NCBI GenBank assembly: GCA_000720845.1
Contig: JODU01000005.1
Location: forward strand, 310,001 to 374,000
DNA length: 64,000 bases
Direction of reading: 5' to 3'
Origin: Kitasatospora aureofaciens
GTDB taxonomy: Bacteria > Actinomycetota > Actinomycetes > Streptomycetales > Streptomycetaceae
Shown: positions 8,286 through 17,088 of the stretch, piece by piece
Position numbering within the stretch: position 1 is the first letter of the stretch
Layout of the letters: every line of letters starts with the position of its first letter
The notes under the pieces: generated by a model
The model's input: only the letters and a program-made list of their open reading frames with translations
Told to the model about the DNA's origin: nothing
The model's database searches: none
Program-made: the position numbers and the translations under genes

Positions 8286-9422
8286 GTGGCCACGGACTAC
8301 TACGCCGTACTCGGCGTGCGCCGCGACGCTTCCCAGGACGAGATCAAGAAGGCGTTCCGGAGGCTCGCCCGCGAGCTGCACCCGGACGTCAACCCCGATC
8401 CGAAGACCCAGGAGCGGTTCAAGGAGATCAACGCCGCCTACGAGGTGTTGTCGGACCCGCAGAAGAAGCAGGTCTACGACCTCGGCGGCGACCCCCTCTC
8501 GCAGGCCGCCGGCGGTGGTGCGGGCGGCTTCGGCGCGGGCGGCTTCGGGAACTTCTCGGACATCATGGACGCGTTCTTCGGTACGGCGTCGCAGCGCGGG
8601 CCGCGCTCGCGCACCCGCCGCGGCCAGGACGCGATGATCCGCATCGAGGTGGAGCTGGACGAGGCCGCGTTCGGTACGACCAAGGACATCCAGGTCGACA
8701 CCGCGGTCGTCTGCAACACCTGCAACGGCGAGGGTGCGGCGCCGGGCACGTCGGCGCAGACGTGTGACATGTGCCGCGGCCGCGGTGAGGTCTCGCAGGT
8801 CACCCGGTCCTTCCTGGGCCAGGTCATGACCTCGCGCCCCTGCCCGCAGTGCCAGGGCTTCGGCACCGTGGTCCCGACCCCGTGCCCGGAGTGCGCGGGC
8901 GACGGCCGGGTCCGCTCCCGGCGCACCCTGACCGTGAAGATCCCGGCCGGTGTCGACAACGGCACCCGGATCCAGCTCGCGGGCGAGGGCGAGGTCGGCC
9001 CCGGCGGCGGCCCCGCCGGCGACCTGTACGTCGAGATCCACGAGCTGCCGCACTCCACCTTCCAGCGCCGCGGCGACGACCTGCACTGCACGGTCACCAT
9101 CCCGATGACGGCGGCGGCCCTCGGCACCAAGGTGCCGCTGGAGACCCTCGACGGCATGGAGGAGGTCGACATCCGCCCGGGCACCCAGTCCGGCCAGTCG
9201 ATCCCGAAGCACGGCCGGGGCGTCACCCACCTGCGCGGCGGCGGCCGCGGCGACCTCATCGTCCACGTCGAGGTCACCACCCCGGGCAAGCTCGACCCCG
9301 AACAGGAACGCCTCCTGCGCGAGCTGGCCAAGCTCCGCGGCGAGGAACGCCCGACCGGGCAGTTCCAGCCCGGGCAGCAGGGGCTGTTCTCCCGGCTGAA
9401 GGACGCCTTCAACGGGCGCTGA
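8286..9422 (+). CDS. dnaJ: Chaperone protein DnaJ (second DnaJ of Streptomyces)
   Basis: 378 residues with the full DnaJ layout: a J-domain with HPD at 32-34, a Gly/Phe-rich stretch around 75-90, four zinc-finger motifs (CNTCNGEG, CDMCRGRG, CPQCQGFG, CPECAGDG) and the C-terminal substrate-binding domain. It is a co-chaperone that stimulates the DnaK ATPase. The start is GTG 8286 with no gap after hrcA, so translation is probably coupled. Streptomyces carry another dnaJ in the dnaK operon, and this hrcA-linked copy is usually called dnaJ2. Confidence 0.96.
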   Translation: MATDYYAVLGVRRDASQDEIKKAFRRLARELHPDVNPDPKTQERFKEINAAYEVLSDPQKKQVYDLGGDPLSQAAGGGAGGFGAGGFGNFSDIMDAFFGTASQRGPRSRTRRGQDAMIRIEVELDEAAFGTTKDIQVDTAVVCNTCNGEGAAPGTSAQTCDMCRGRGEVSQVTRSFLGQVMTSRPCPQCQGFGTVVPTPCPECAGDGRVRSRRTLTVKIPAGVDNGTRIQLAGEGEVGPGGGPAGDLYVEIHELPHSTFQRRGDDLHCTVTIPMTAAALGTKVPLETLDGMEEVDIRPGTQSGQSIPKHGRGVTHLRGGGRGDLIVHVEVTTPGKLDPEQERLLRELAKLRGEERPTGQFQPGQQGLFSRLKDAFNGR

Positions 9423-9510
9423 CGCGCAGCTCGGCGGGGCGGGTCGGCTGTGCCGATGCCGACGGAAGCCCGGATTCGGACTTGTGTGGAGGACGTGACA
9501 ACATGCCGTC

Positions 9511-10641
9511 ATGTCCTCCGCACTGACCGATCTCTTCCCCTACCCGATCGTGCAGGCGCCCATGGCGGGCGGCGTCTCCGTGCCACGGCTCGCGGCCGCG
9601 GTGTCCGAGGCGGGCGGGCTGGGCTTCCTGGCCGCCGGGTACAAGACCGCGGACGGGATGTACCAGGAGATCAAACAGCTGCGGGGGCTGACGAGCCGAC
9701 CGTTCGGCGTCAACCTCTTCCTCCCGCAGCCGGAGACCCCCGGCGCGGCCACCGGCTCCGCCGGAGCGGCCGACGCCGTGCCCTTCAACGCCGCCGCCGT
9801 CGACGTCTACGCCCACCAGCTGGCCGGCGAGGCCGCCTGGTACGAGACGGAGCTGGGCGACCCCGACTGCGGCCGGGACGACGGCTACGACACCAAGCTC
9901 GCCGTGCTGCTGGACAACCCCGTACCGGTGGTGTCCTTCCACTTCGGCGTCCCGAGCCGCGAGGTCGTCGACTCCCTGCACCGCGTGGGCACCTTCGCCC
10001 TGGTCGGCGCGACCACCGCGGACGAGGCCCGGGCCGTCGAGCAGTCCGGCGCCGACGCGGTGATCGCCCAGGGTGTCGAGGCCGGCGGCCACCAGGGCAC
10101 CCACCGGGACAACCCGGAGACCGGCGGCGCCGGCACCGGCCTGCTGTCGCTGGTCGCCCAGGTCCGGGAGGCGGTGAACCTGCCGATCGTCGCCGCCGGC
10201 GGCATCATGCGCGGCACCCAGATCGCCGCGGTCCTCGCGGCCGGCGCGAGCGCGGCCCAGCTCGGCACCGCGTTCCTCGCCACCCCGGAGTCCGGCGCCC
10301 ACGACCTGCACAAGCAGGCGCTGACCAACCCGCTGTTCGTCCGCACCGAACTCACCCGGGCCTTCTCCGGCCGCCCCGCCCGCGCCCTGGTCAACCGCTT
10401 CCTGCGCGAGCACGGCCCCTACGCCCCGGCCGCCTACCCCGAGGTGCACCACCTCACCGCGCCGGTGCGCAGGGCGGCGGCGAAGGCGGGCGACGCGCAG
10501 GGGATGGCACTGTGGGCGGGACAGGGCCACCGGATGGCCCGGGAACTGCCCGCCGGACAGCTGGTGGAGGTGCTGGCGGCCGAACTCGCCGCCGCCGGGA
10601 CAGCGTTGTCGGGCTATGCGGCGGGAGGCGGCGCACGATGA
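9511..10641 (+). CDS. Nitronate monooxygenase family FMN enzyme
   Basis: 376 residues, TIM-barrel flavoenzyme. Visible are the N-terminal PIVQAPMAGG, the phosphate-binding QGVEAGGHQGTH near residue 190, and VAAGGIMRGTQIAAVLAAGASAAQLGTAFL. Members oxidise nitronates such as propionate 3-nitronate. The ATG is preceded by GGAGGA about 20 bases upstream, which is far, so the start is less certain. It overlaps rsmE by ATGA and probably shares its mRNA. Confidence 0.88.
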   Translation: MSSALTDLFPYPIVQAPMAGGVSVPRLAAAVSEAGGLGFLAAGYKTADGMYQEIKQLRGLTSRPFGVNLFLPQPETPGAATGSAGAADAVPFNAAAVDVYAHQLAGEAAWYETELGDPDCGRDDGYDTKLAVLLDNPVPVVSFHFGVPSREVVDSLHRVGTFALVGATTADEARAVEQSGADAVIAQGVEAGGHQGTHRDNPETGGAGTGLLSLVAQVREAVNLPIVAAGGIMRGTQIAAVLAAGASAAQLGTAFLATPESGAHDLHKQALTNPLFVRTELTRAFSGRPARALVNRFLREHGPYAPAAYPEVHHLTAPVRRAAAKAGDAQGMALWAGQGHRMARELPAGQLVEVLAAELAAAGTALSGYAAGGGAR

Positions 10642-11387
10642 CGGCACCGGTGTTCGTGGCCGACTCCCTGCGGCCGGAGGACCTGCCCGCGGGGGAGTAC
10701 GTCCTCGGCGGCCCGGAGGGGCGGCACGCCGTCTCCGTGAAGCGCCTGCGGGCGGGCGAGGACGTCGTCCTCACCGACGGGAGGGGCCGCTGGGCCGAGG
10801 GCGTCGTGAAGTCCGCCGAGGGCAAGGACCGCCTGGTCGTCACCGTCGTCGGCGGCGTGCGCGAGGAGCCCGCCGAGCAGCCCCGGATCACCGTCGTCCA
10901 GGCCCTGCCCAAGGGCGATCGCGGTGAGCTGGCCGTCGAGACGATGACCGAGGTCGGGGTCGACGCCGTCGTGCCCTGGGCGGCGTCCCGGTGCATCACG
11001 CAGTGGAAGGGCGAGCGCGGCCTGAAGGCACTCGGCAAGTGGCGGGCGACGGCCCGCGAGGCGGGCAAGCAGTCCCGCCGGGTCCGCTTCCCCGAGGTCG
11101 CGGACGCGGCGACGAGCAAGCAGGTTGCCTCACTTCTGGCCGAGGCCGACTTCGCCGCCGTACTCCACGAGAGCGGCGAGGAACCCCTGTCCGGCGTCGA
11201 ACTCCCCGCCACCGGCGACATCGTGCTCGTCGTCGGCCCCGAAGGGGGCGTGTCCCCCGAGGAGTTGGCGCTGTTCGCCGAGGCCGGTGCGGGGCCCTAC
11301 CGGCTGGGTCGCAGCGTGCTGCGCACCTCCACCGCGGGCACCGCCGCGACCGCCGTGCTCCTGGCCCGCACCGGCCGCTGGTCCTGA
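10638..11387 (+). CDS. rsmE: 16S rRNA (uracil(1498)-N(3))-methyltransferase
   Basis: 249 residues. An N-terminal PUA-like domain is followed by a SPOUT methyltransferase domain with QALPKGDRGE, RCITQWKGER, AREAGKQSRR and the knot sequence VGPEGGVSPEE, then LGRSVLRTSTA. RsmE methylates U1498 in helix 44 of 16S rRNA using S-adenosylmethionine. The start overlaps the preceding stop by four bases. Confidence 0.95.
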   Translation: MTAPVFVADSLRPEDLPAGEYVLGGPEGRHAVSVKRLRAGEDVVLTDGRGRWAEGVVKSAEGKDRLVVTVVGGVREEPAEQPRITVVQALPKGDRGELAVETMTEVGVDAVVPWAASRCITQWKGERGLKALGKWRATAREAGKQSRRVRFPEVADAATSKQVASLLAEADFAAVLHESGEEPLSGVELPATGDIVLVVGPEGGVSPEELALFAEAGAGPYRLGRSVLRTSTAGTAATAVLLARTGRWS

Positions 11388-11395
11388 CCTGCCCG

Positions 11396-11773
11396 TCAGC
11401 GGTCGACGGCGGCGACCACGGCCGGGAACAGCTCCCAGCCGTCCACCTCCACCGGCCCGCCTCCGTGCCCGGGCAGCAGCCCGCGCCGCCCGGCCTCCTC
11501 GACCAGCGCCCGGACGACACCGGGTTCGCGCAGGTTGAGCAGGTGACCGCGGCCGTCGCCCACGCAGCCCTCGAACCAGTGGTCGCCCTCGGTGGTGTAC
11601 CGGCCGGAGTCCGGGCCGCCCGGCCGGAAGACGAACCGCACCCGGACGCCGTCGCGGTACAGCGTCAGCGCGTCCCGCCAGACGCCGTCGCGGCCCCGTT
11701 TCTGCCGGTGGCTCCACAGCCAGGTGGTGTGTTCGTCCACCACGAGCTTGCGCTGCCTGCGGTCGTCGCCCAT
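11396..11773 (-). CDS. Conserved hypothetical protein
   Basis: 125 residues, soluble, no known motif that I recognise. It begins MGDDRRQRKLVVDEHTTWLW and is rich in Trp, Arg and Gly, with alternating beta-like segments (ALTLYRDGVRVRFVFRPGG). It converges on rsmE, the two stops lying 8 bases apart. Coding use matches its neighbours. Confidence 0.65.
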   Translation of the reverse strand: MGDDRRQRKLVVDEHTTWLWSHRQKRGRDGVWRDALTLYRDGVRVRFVFRPGGPDSGRYTTEGDHWFEGCVGDGRGHLLNLREPGVVRALVEEAGRRGLLPGHGGGPVEVDGWELFPAVVAAVDR

Positions 11774-11845
11774 GGCGTCCACGGTAGTGAGGAGTGGCCG
11801 TATGCGCCCTACCGCCGCTCCCGGTGCGGTGGCAGGCTGCCCTCC

Positions 11846-12361
11846 ATGGGGGCTTTGAGACGGATTTGGCGCACGGCTGCGGTGGTCGTCGGCTCGGCCG
11901 TCGCCGTCGGCGGTCTCGTCGCGTGCGAACCGGGCGGACTCAGCTCCGCGTCGGTGGCCTACACGACCGACCAGACCGTGACCCGTGAACTGGAGCGGCA
12001 GAAGGCGGAGGTGCGCTGGCTCACCTGCACCGCCTCCTTCGGCGACAAGGACGGCACCGCCTCGGCGACCGAGAACACCGTCGCCTCCGTCCACTGCGAG
12101 GGCAGGACGGACGCCGGCCAGGACATCACCGTCGACGGCGAGGTGACCCGGGTCGTCAACGGCGCCTGCGTGCGCGGGAACCTGACCGCGAAGGTGGACG
12201 GCAAGGAGTGGTTCCGGGTCAAGGGGCTGGGCGACTGCGACGCCACGAGCGCCCCGCCCGCGAACCGGCCCTCCCCCAACGGGCCCGGGCCCACCGTGAC
12301 CGTCACCCGGACCATCTGGTGCCCGGACGACCCGCACTGCCGGCCGGTGGAGGGCAAGTAG
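11846..12361 (+). CDS. Putative secreted lipoprotein
   Basis: 171 residues. Arg5-Arg6 precede a hydrophobic stretch and a lipobox GLVAC with Cys27, so export and lipid anchoring to the outer face of the membrane are predicted. The mature part has four further cysteines before the C-terminal tail (CTASFG, HCEGR, ACVRG, DCDATS) and a Pro-rich tail ending with WCPDDPHC, so disulfides are likely. It may be a DUF4333-like or similar small exported domain, but I cannot assign it. Confidence 0.72.
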   Translation: MGALRRIWRTAAVVVGSAVAVGGLVACEPGGLSSASVAYTTDQTVTRELERQKAEVRWLTCTASFGDKDGTASATENTVASVHCEGRTDAGQDITVDGEVTRVVNGACVRGNLTAKVDGKEWFRVKGLGDCDATSAPPANRPSPNGPGPTVTVTRTIWCPDDPHCRPVEGK

Positions 12362-12419
12362 CCCACCGCGGGCCGGTCACGGCGGCCGGTGGCCGGCGGC
12401 CGGGAAGTGATCCAAACCT

Positions 12420-12449
12420 CTGTCGGCGGGCGGCGCCCCTGCATAGGGT
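12420..12449 (+). promoter_or_regulatory. Candidate promoter for a leaderless tricorn protease mRNA
   Basis: CTGTCG at 12420-12425 and TAGGGT at 12444-12449 are separated by 18 bases and resemble -35 and -10 boxes. Transcription would start about 6-7 bases later, at the GTG at 12456. Confidence 0.35.
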
Positions 12450-12455
12450 ATGGGG

Positions 12456-15400
12456 GTGACTCAGCCCGCAGCGCCTGCCTACCTCCGCTTTCCGCACCCG
12501 CACGGCGAGTTGGTCGCCTTCACCGCCGAGGACGACGTGTGGCTCGCCCCGCTCGACGGCGGCCGGGCCTGGCGGGTCAGCGCCGACAACGTGCCGGTGA
12601 ACCACCCGCGCATCTCGCCCGACGGCACCAAGGTCGCCTGGACCTCCACCCGGGACGGTGCCCCCGAGGTGCACGTCGCGCCCGTCGACGGCGGCCCCGC
12701 CAAGCGCCTCACCCACTGGGGCAGCATCAGGACCCAGGTACGCGGCTGGACCGCCGACGGCCGCGTCCTCGCCCTCAGCACCTACGGCCAGGCCAGCCTG
12801 CGCCGCAGCTGGGCCCGCGCCGTCCCGCTCGACGGCGGCCCGGCGGCCACCCTGCCGTACGGGCCCGTCGGCGACGTCGCCCAGGGCCCGCACACCGTGC
12901 TGCTGTCCGCGCCAATGGGCCGCGAGGCCGCCTGGTGGAAGCGCTACCGGGGCGGCACCGCGGGCAAGCTGTGGATCGACCGGGAGGACGACGGCGAGTT
13001 CGTCCGGCTGCACGACGGCCTCGACGGCAACATCGAGTACCCCTTCTGGGTCGGCGACCGGATCGCCTTCCTCTCCGACCACGAGGGCACCGGCGCCCTC
13101 TACTCCTCCCTCGCCGACGGCTCCGACCTGCGCCGGCACACGCCCGTCGACGGCTTCTACGCCCGCCACGCCGCGACCGACGGCACCCGCGTCGTCTACT
13201 CGTCCGCCGGTGAGCTGTGGACCCTGGACGACCTCGACGGCGCCGAGCCGCGCCGCCTGGACATCCGGCTCGGCGGTGCCCGGGTCGACCTCCAGCCGTA
13301 CCCGGTCAACGCCGCCCGCTGGTTCGGCTCCGCGTCGCCCGACCACACCGCGCGCGGCAGTGCCGTCGCCGTACGCGGCGGCGTGCACTGGGTCACCCAC
13401 CGCTCCGGACCGGCCCGCGCGCTCGCGGCCGCCCCAGGTGTGCGCAACCGGCTGCCGCGCACCTTCCGCGCCGAGGGCGAGGAGTGGGTGGTGTGGGTGA
13501 CGGACGCCGAGGGCGACGACGCCCTGGAGTTCGCGCCCGCCACGGGGCTCGCCCCCGGCGCCACCGCACGGCGCCTGGCCGCCGGACAGCTCGGCCGGGT
13601 GCTGAACCTCGCCGTGGCCCCCGACGGCAGCCGCGTCGCCGTCGCCTCGCACGACGGACGGGTCCTGCTCGTCGAGCGCGAGAGCGGCGAGGTCCGCGAG
13701 GTCGACCGCAGCGAGGACGGCGACGCCTCCGGCCTGGTCTTCTCCCCCGACTCCGCCTGGCTCGCCTGGTCGCACCCGGGCCCGGAGCCGCTGCGCCAGC
13801 TCAAGCTCGCCAACACCACCGACCTGTCGGTGAGCGAGGCGACCCCGCTGCGCTTCAAGGACTACTCGCCGGCCTTCACCCTGGACGGCAAGCACCTCGC
13901 CTTCCTCTCCACCCGCTCCTTCGACCCGGTCTACGACGAGCACGTCTTCGACCTGGCCTTCGTCGAGGGCGCCCGGCCCTACCTGATCACGCTCGCCGCG
14001 ACCACCCCCTCGCCCTTCGGGCCGCAGCGCCACGGCCGCCCCTTCGAGACCCCGGACCGCGAGGAGACCCCCGACAGCGAGGGCACCCCCACCACCCGGA
14101 TCGACATCGAGGGCCTCGCCGACCGCATCGTGCCCTTCCCGGTCGAGGCCGCCCGCTACTCCCGGCTGCGCGCCGCCAAGGACGGCGTCCTGTGGCTGCG
14201 CCACCCGCTCACCGGTGTCCTCGGCGCCTCCCGCGCCACCCCGGAGGACCCCGACCCCAACACCGAGCTGGAGCGGTACGACCTGGCCCAGCAGCGGGTG
14301 GAGCACCTCGCGGGCGACGCCGACCACTTCGAGGTCAGCGGCGACGGCAAGCGGGTGCTGCTGTGGACCGACGGCCGGCTCAAGGTCGTGCCCAGCGACC
14401 GGCGGGCCTCCGGCGACGAGGACAGCGACACCAACATCACCGTCGACCTGGGCCGGGTCCGGCAGAGAGTCGAACCGGCCGCGGAGTGGCGCCAGATGTT
14501 CGACGAGACCGGCCGCATCATGCGGGACCACTTCTGGCGGGCCGACATGAACGGCGTCGACTGGGACGGCGTCCTGGACCGCTACCGGCCCGTCCTCGAC
14601 CGCGTCGCCACCCACGACGACCTGGTCGACCTCCTGTGGGAGGTGCACGGCGAACTGGGCACCTCGCACGCCTACGTCACCCCCCGCGGCGGCCACGGCT
14701 CCGGCGCCCGCCAGGGCCTGCTCGGTGCCGACCTGTCCCGTCACGAGGACGGCACCTGGCGCATCGACCGCGTCCTGCCCTCGGAGACCTCTGACCCCGA
14801 CGCCCGCTCCCCGCTCGCCGCGCCCGGTGTCGCGGTGCGCGCCGGGGACGCGATCGTCGCGGTCGCCGGGCAGGCGGTCGACCCGGTCACCGGACCCGGA
14901 CCGCTGCTCGTCGGCACGGCCGGCAAGCCGGTCGAGCTGACCGTCTCCCCGTCCGGCGGCGGAGAGGTGCGGCACGCCGTCGTCGTCCCGCTCGCCGACG
15001 AGGAGCCGCTGCGCTACCACGCCTGGGTCGCCGACCGGCGCGCCTACGTCCACGAGAAGTCCGGCGGGCGGCTCGGCTACCTGCACGTCCCGGACATGCA
15101 GGCGCCCGGCTGGGCCCAGATCCACCGCGACCTGAGGGTCGAGGTGGCCAGGGAGGGCCTGGTCGTCGACGTCCGGGAGAACCGCGGCGGGCACACCTCC
15201 CAGCTGGTGGTGGAGAAGCTGGCCCGGCGCATCGTCGGCTGGGACCTGCCGCGCGGCATGCGGCCGACCAGCTATCCGCAGGACGCGCCCCGCGGGCCGG
15301 TCGTCGCCGTGGCCAACGAGTTCTCCGGCTCGGACGGCGACATCGTCAACGCCGCGATCAAGGCGCTGGGGATCGGTCCGGTCGTCGGCGTCCGCACCTG

Positions 15401-15653
15401 GGGCGGCGTCATCGGCATCGACAGCCGCTACCGGCTGGTCGACGGCACGCTGATCACGCAGCCGAAGTACGCGTTCTGGCTGGAGGGGTACGGCTGGGGT
15501 GTGGAGAACCACGGCGTCGATCCGGACGTGGAGGTGCCGCAGCGTCCGCAGGATCACGTGGCCGGCCGCGACCCCCAGCTGGACGAGGCGATCGCGCTGG
15601 CGCTGGCCGCACTGGAGGAAACCCCGGCGAAGACGCCGCCGGCGCTGCCCTGA
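12456..15653 (+). CDS. Tricorn protease homologue
   Basis: 1065 residues, the usual length of tricorn (about 1070). Residues about 1-330 and 330-680 contain WD/PD40-like beta-propeller repeats (RISPDGTKVAW, VFSPDSAWLAW, FTLDGKHLAFLS). The C1 domain, a PDZ domain (about 770-850) and the C2 domain follow. Catalytic residues are visible as Ser737-His738 in GTSHAYV and Ser959-Asp960 in FSGSDGDIV, with an acidic partner likely in the later GVENHGVDP. Tricorn degrades peptides released by the proteasome to di- and tripeptides in the cytoplasm. The start is GTG 12456 or ATG 12450; I prefer GTG because of the promoter position. Confidence 0.93.
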   Translation: MTQPAAPAYLRFPHPHGELVAFTAEDDVWLAPLDGGRAWRVSADNVPVNHPRISPDGTKVAWTSTRDGAPEVHVAPVDGGPAKRLTHWGSIRTQVRGWTADGRVLALSTYGQASLRRSWARAVPLDGGPAATLPYGPVGDVAQGPHTVLLSAPMGREAAWWKRYRGGTAGKLWIDREDDGEFVRLHDGLDGNIEYPFWVGDRIAFLSDHEGTGALYSSLADGSDLRRHTPVDGFYARHAATDGTRVVYSSAGELWTLDDLDGAEPRRLDIRLGGARVDLQPYPVNAARWFGSASPDHTARGSAVAVRGGVHWVTHRSGPARALAAAPGVRNRLPRTFRAEGEEWVVWVTDAEGDDALEFAPATGLAPGATARRLAAGQLGRVLNLAVAPDGSRVAVASHDGRVLLVERESGEVREVDRSEDGDASGLVFSPDSAWLAWSHPGPEPLRQLKLANTTDLSVSEATPLRFKDYSPAFTLDGKHLAFLSTRSFDPVYDEHVFDLAFVEGARPYLITLAATTPSPFGPQRHGRPFETPDREETPDSEGTPTTRIDIEGLADRIVPFPVEAARYSRLRAAKDGVLWLRHPLTGVLGASRATPEDPDPNTELERYDLAQQRVEHLAGDADHFEVSGDGKRVLLWTDGRLKVVPSDRRASGDEDSDTNITVDLGRVRQRVEPAAEWRQMFDETGRIMRDHFWRADMNGVDWDGVLDRYRPVLDRVATHDDLVDLLWEVHGELGTSHAYVTPRGGHGSGARQGLLGADLSRHEDGTWRIDRVLPSETSDPDARSPLAAPGVAVRAGDAIVAVAGQAVDPVTGPGPLLVGTAGKPVELTVSPSGGGEVRHAVVVPLADEEPLRYHAWVADRRAYVHEKSGGRLGYLHVPDMQAPGWAQIHRDLRVEVAREGLVVDVRENRGGHTSQLVVEKLARRIVGWDLPRGMRPTSYPQDAPRGPVVAVANEFSGSDGDIVNAAIKALGIGPVVGVRTWGGVIGIDSRYRLVDGTLITQPKYAFWLEGYGWGVENHGVDPDVEVPQRPQDHVAGRDPQLDEAIALALAALEETPAKTPPALP

Positions 15654-15687
15654 CGGCGGGTGGGGGGCGCTTGCCCGCGCCTGCCGG

Positions 15688-15723
15688 GTGCCTCCCGGGC
15701 CGTTCAGGCACCGGGGGAGGCAC
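15688..15723 (+). terminator. Hairpin terminator after tricorn protease
   Basis: GTGCCTCCC at 15688-15696 pairs perfectly with GGGAGGCAC at 15715-15723, with an 18-base loop that could form further pairs. It lies 35 bases after the stop. Confidence 0.65.
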
Positions 15724-15790
15724 GACTGCCCGCAGGCCGGGCGGCGGCGGATACGATGCTCCCGAAAGATCACCGGTGTGAGGAGAGCCA

Positions 15791-16144
15791 ATGACGGGCG
15801 AGCCACAGGACGACTGTCTGTTCTGCAAGATCGTCGCAGGGCAGATCCCCGCGACGATCGTCCGCGAGACCGAGACCACCGTCGCCTTCCGGGACATCAA
15901 TCCCCAGGCCCCCACCCACGTCCTGGTGATCCCCAGGGCCCACCACAAGGACGCCGCCGCCCTGGCGGCCGAAGCCCCGCAGCTCGCCGCCGACGTCCTG
16001 CGCGAGACCCAGGCCGTCGCCGACGACGAGAAGCTGGACAGCTACCGCACCGTCTTCAACACCGGCAGCGGCGCCGGACAGACCGTCTGGCACGCGCACG
16101 CCCACGTGCTCGGCGGACGCGGCCTCGAATGGCCCCCCGGATAG
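15791..16144 (+). CDS. HIT family protein (histidine triad nucleotide hydrolase)
   Basis: 117 residues. It has an N-terminal CLFCKIVAG, FRDINPQAPTHVLVIPR and the triad HAHAHVL near the C-terminus, as in Hint-type proteins, which hydrolyse purine nucleoside phosphoramidates or AMP-lysine. A GAGGAGAG ribosome site lies 4 bases before the ATG. It sits 18 bases upstream of the ribonuclease Z gene, so an operon is likely. Confidence 0.93.
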   Translation: MTGEPQDDCLFCKIVAGQIPATIVRETETTVAFRDINPQAPTHVLVIPRAHHKDAAALAAEAPQLAADVLRETQAVADDEKLDSYRTVFNTGSGAGQTVWHAHAHVLGGRGLEWPPG

Positions 16145-16162
16145 CCGGACCGGAACCGCACG

Positions 16163-17068
16163 ATGTCGGTACGTGAACTCGTCGTCCTCGGCACCGCCAG
16201 CCAGGTCCCGACCCGGCACCGCAACCACAACGGCTACCTGCTGCGCTGGGACGGCGAGGGCATCCTGTTCGACCCCGGCGAGGGCACCCAGCGCCAGATG
16301 CTGCGCGCCGGGGTCGCCGCCCACGACCTGAACCGGATCTGCGTCACGCACTTCCACGGCGACCACAGCCTCGGCCTCGCCGGGGTGATCCAGCGCATCA
16401 ACCTGGACCGGGTCCCGCACGAGATCACCGCCCACTACCCGCGCTCCGGGCAGCGGTTCTTCGAGCGCCTGCGGTACGCCACCGCCTACCGCGAGACCGT
16501 CGCCCTCACCGAGGCCCCGGTCGACACGGACGGCGCCCTCGCGGTCACGCCCGCCTACACCCTGGACGCCCGCAAGCTGTCGCACCCCGTCGAGTCGTAC
16601 GGCTACCGGCTCACCGAGCCCGACGGCCGCCGCATGCTGCCCGACCGCCTGGCCGCGCACGGGATCAAGGGCCCCGACGTGGGCCGCATCCAGCGTGACG
16701 GCTCGCTGGACGGCGTCGCGCTCGACGAGGTCAGCGAGGTCCGCCGGGGTCAGCGGTTCGCGTTCGTCATGGACACCCGGCTCTGCGAGGGCGTGCACGC
16801 GCTCGCCGAGGGCTCGGACCTGCTGGTGATCGAGTCCACCTTCCTCGACGAGGACGAGACCCTCGCCACCGACCACGGCCACCTCACCGCCGGCCAGGCC
16901 GCGCGGGTGGCCCGGGACGCGGGTGTACGGCACCTGGTCCTCACCCACTTCAGCCAGCGCTACTCCGATCCCGAGGAGTTCGAGCGCCAGGCGCGCGCGG
17001 CCGGTTACCAGGGCGAGCTGACCGTGGCCCGCGACCTCACCCGCGTACCGGTTCCGAAACGTCGGTGA
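16163..17068 (+). CDS. rnz: Ribonuclease Z
   Basis: 301 residues, metallo-beta-lactamase fold. The N-terminal LGTASQVPTRHRNHNGYLL and zinc motif THFHGDHSLGL (His63, His65, Asp67, His68) are typical of tRNase Z, as are FVMDTR and the late HLTAGQAARVA and LTHFSQRY. RNase Z cuts tRNA precursors at the 3' side of the discriminator base. It is slightly shorter than Bacillus subtilis RNase Z, with a short exosite region. The stop overlaps an alternative GTG start of the next gene. Confidence 0.93.
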   Translation: MSVRELVVLGTASQVPTRHRNHNGYLLRWDGEGILFDPGEGTQRQMLRAGVAAHDLNRICVTHFHGDHSLGLAGVIQRINLDRVPHEITAHYPRSGQRFFERLRYATAYRETVALTEAPVDTDGALAVTPAYTLDARKLSHPVESYGYRLTEPDGRRMLPDRLAAHGIKGPDVGRIQRDGSLDGVALDEVSEVRRGQRFAFVMDTRLCEGVHALAEGSDLLVIESTFLDEDETLATDHGHLTAGQAARVARDAGVRHLVLTHFSQRYSDPEEFERQARAAGYQGELTVARDLTRVPVPKRR

Positions 17069-17088
17069 AAGCGCCGTACGATGCTCTG

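Noticed and set aside
12303..15806. A 1167-codon open frame on the minus strand opposite the tricorn protease
   Set aside because: It is a mirror of GC-rich third-position use in the real gene. The product is a low-complexity Val/Gly/Asp/Arg chain with no motif, and it also covers both flanks of the true gene.
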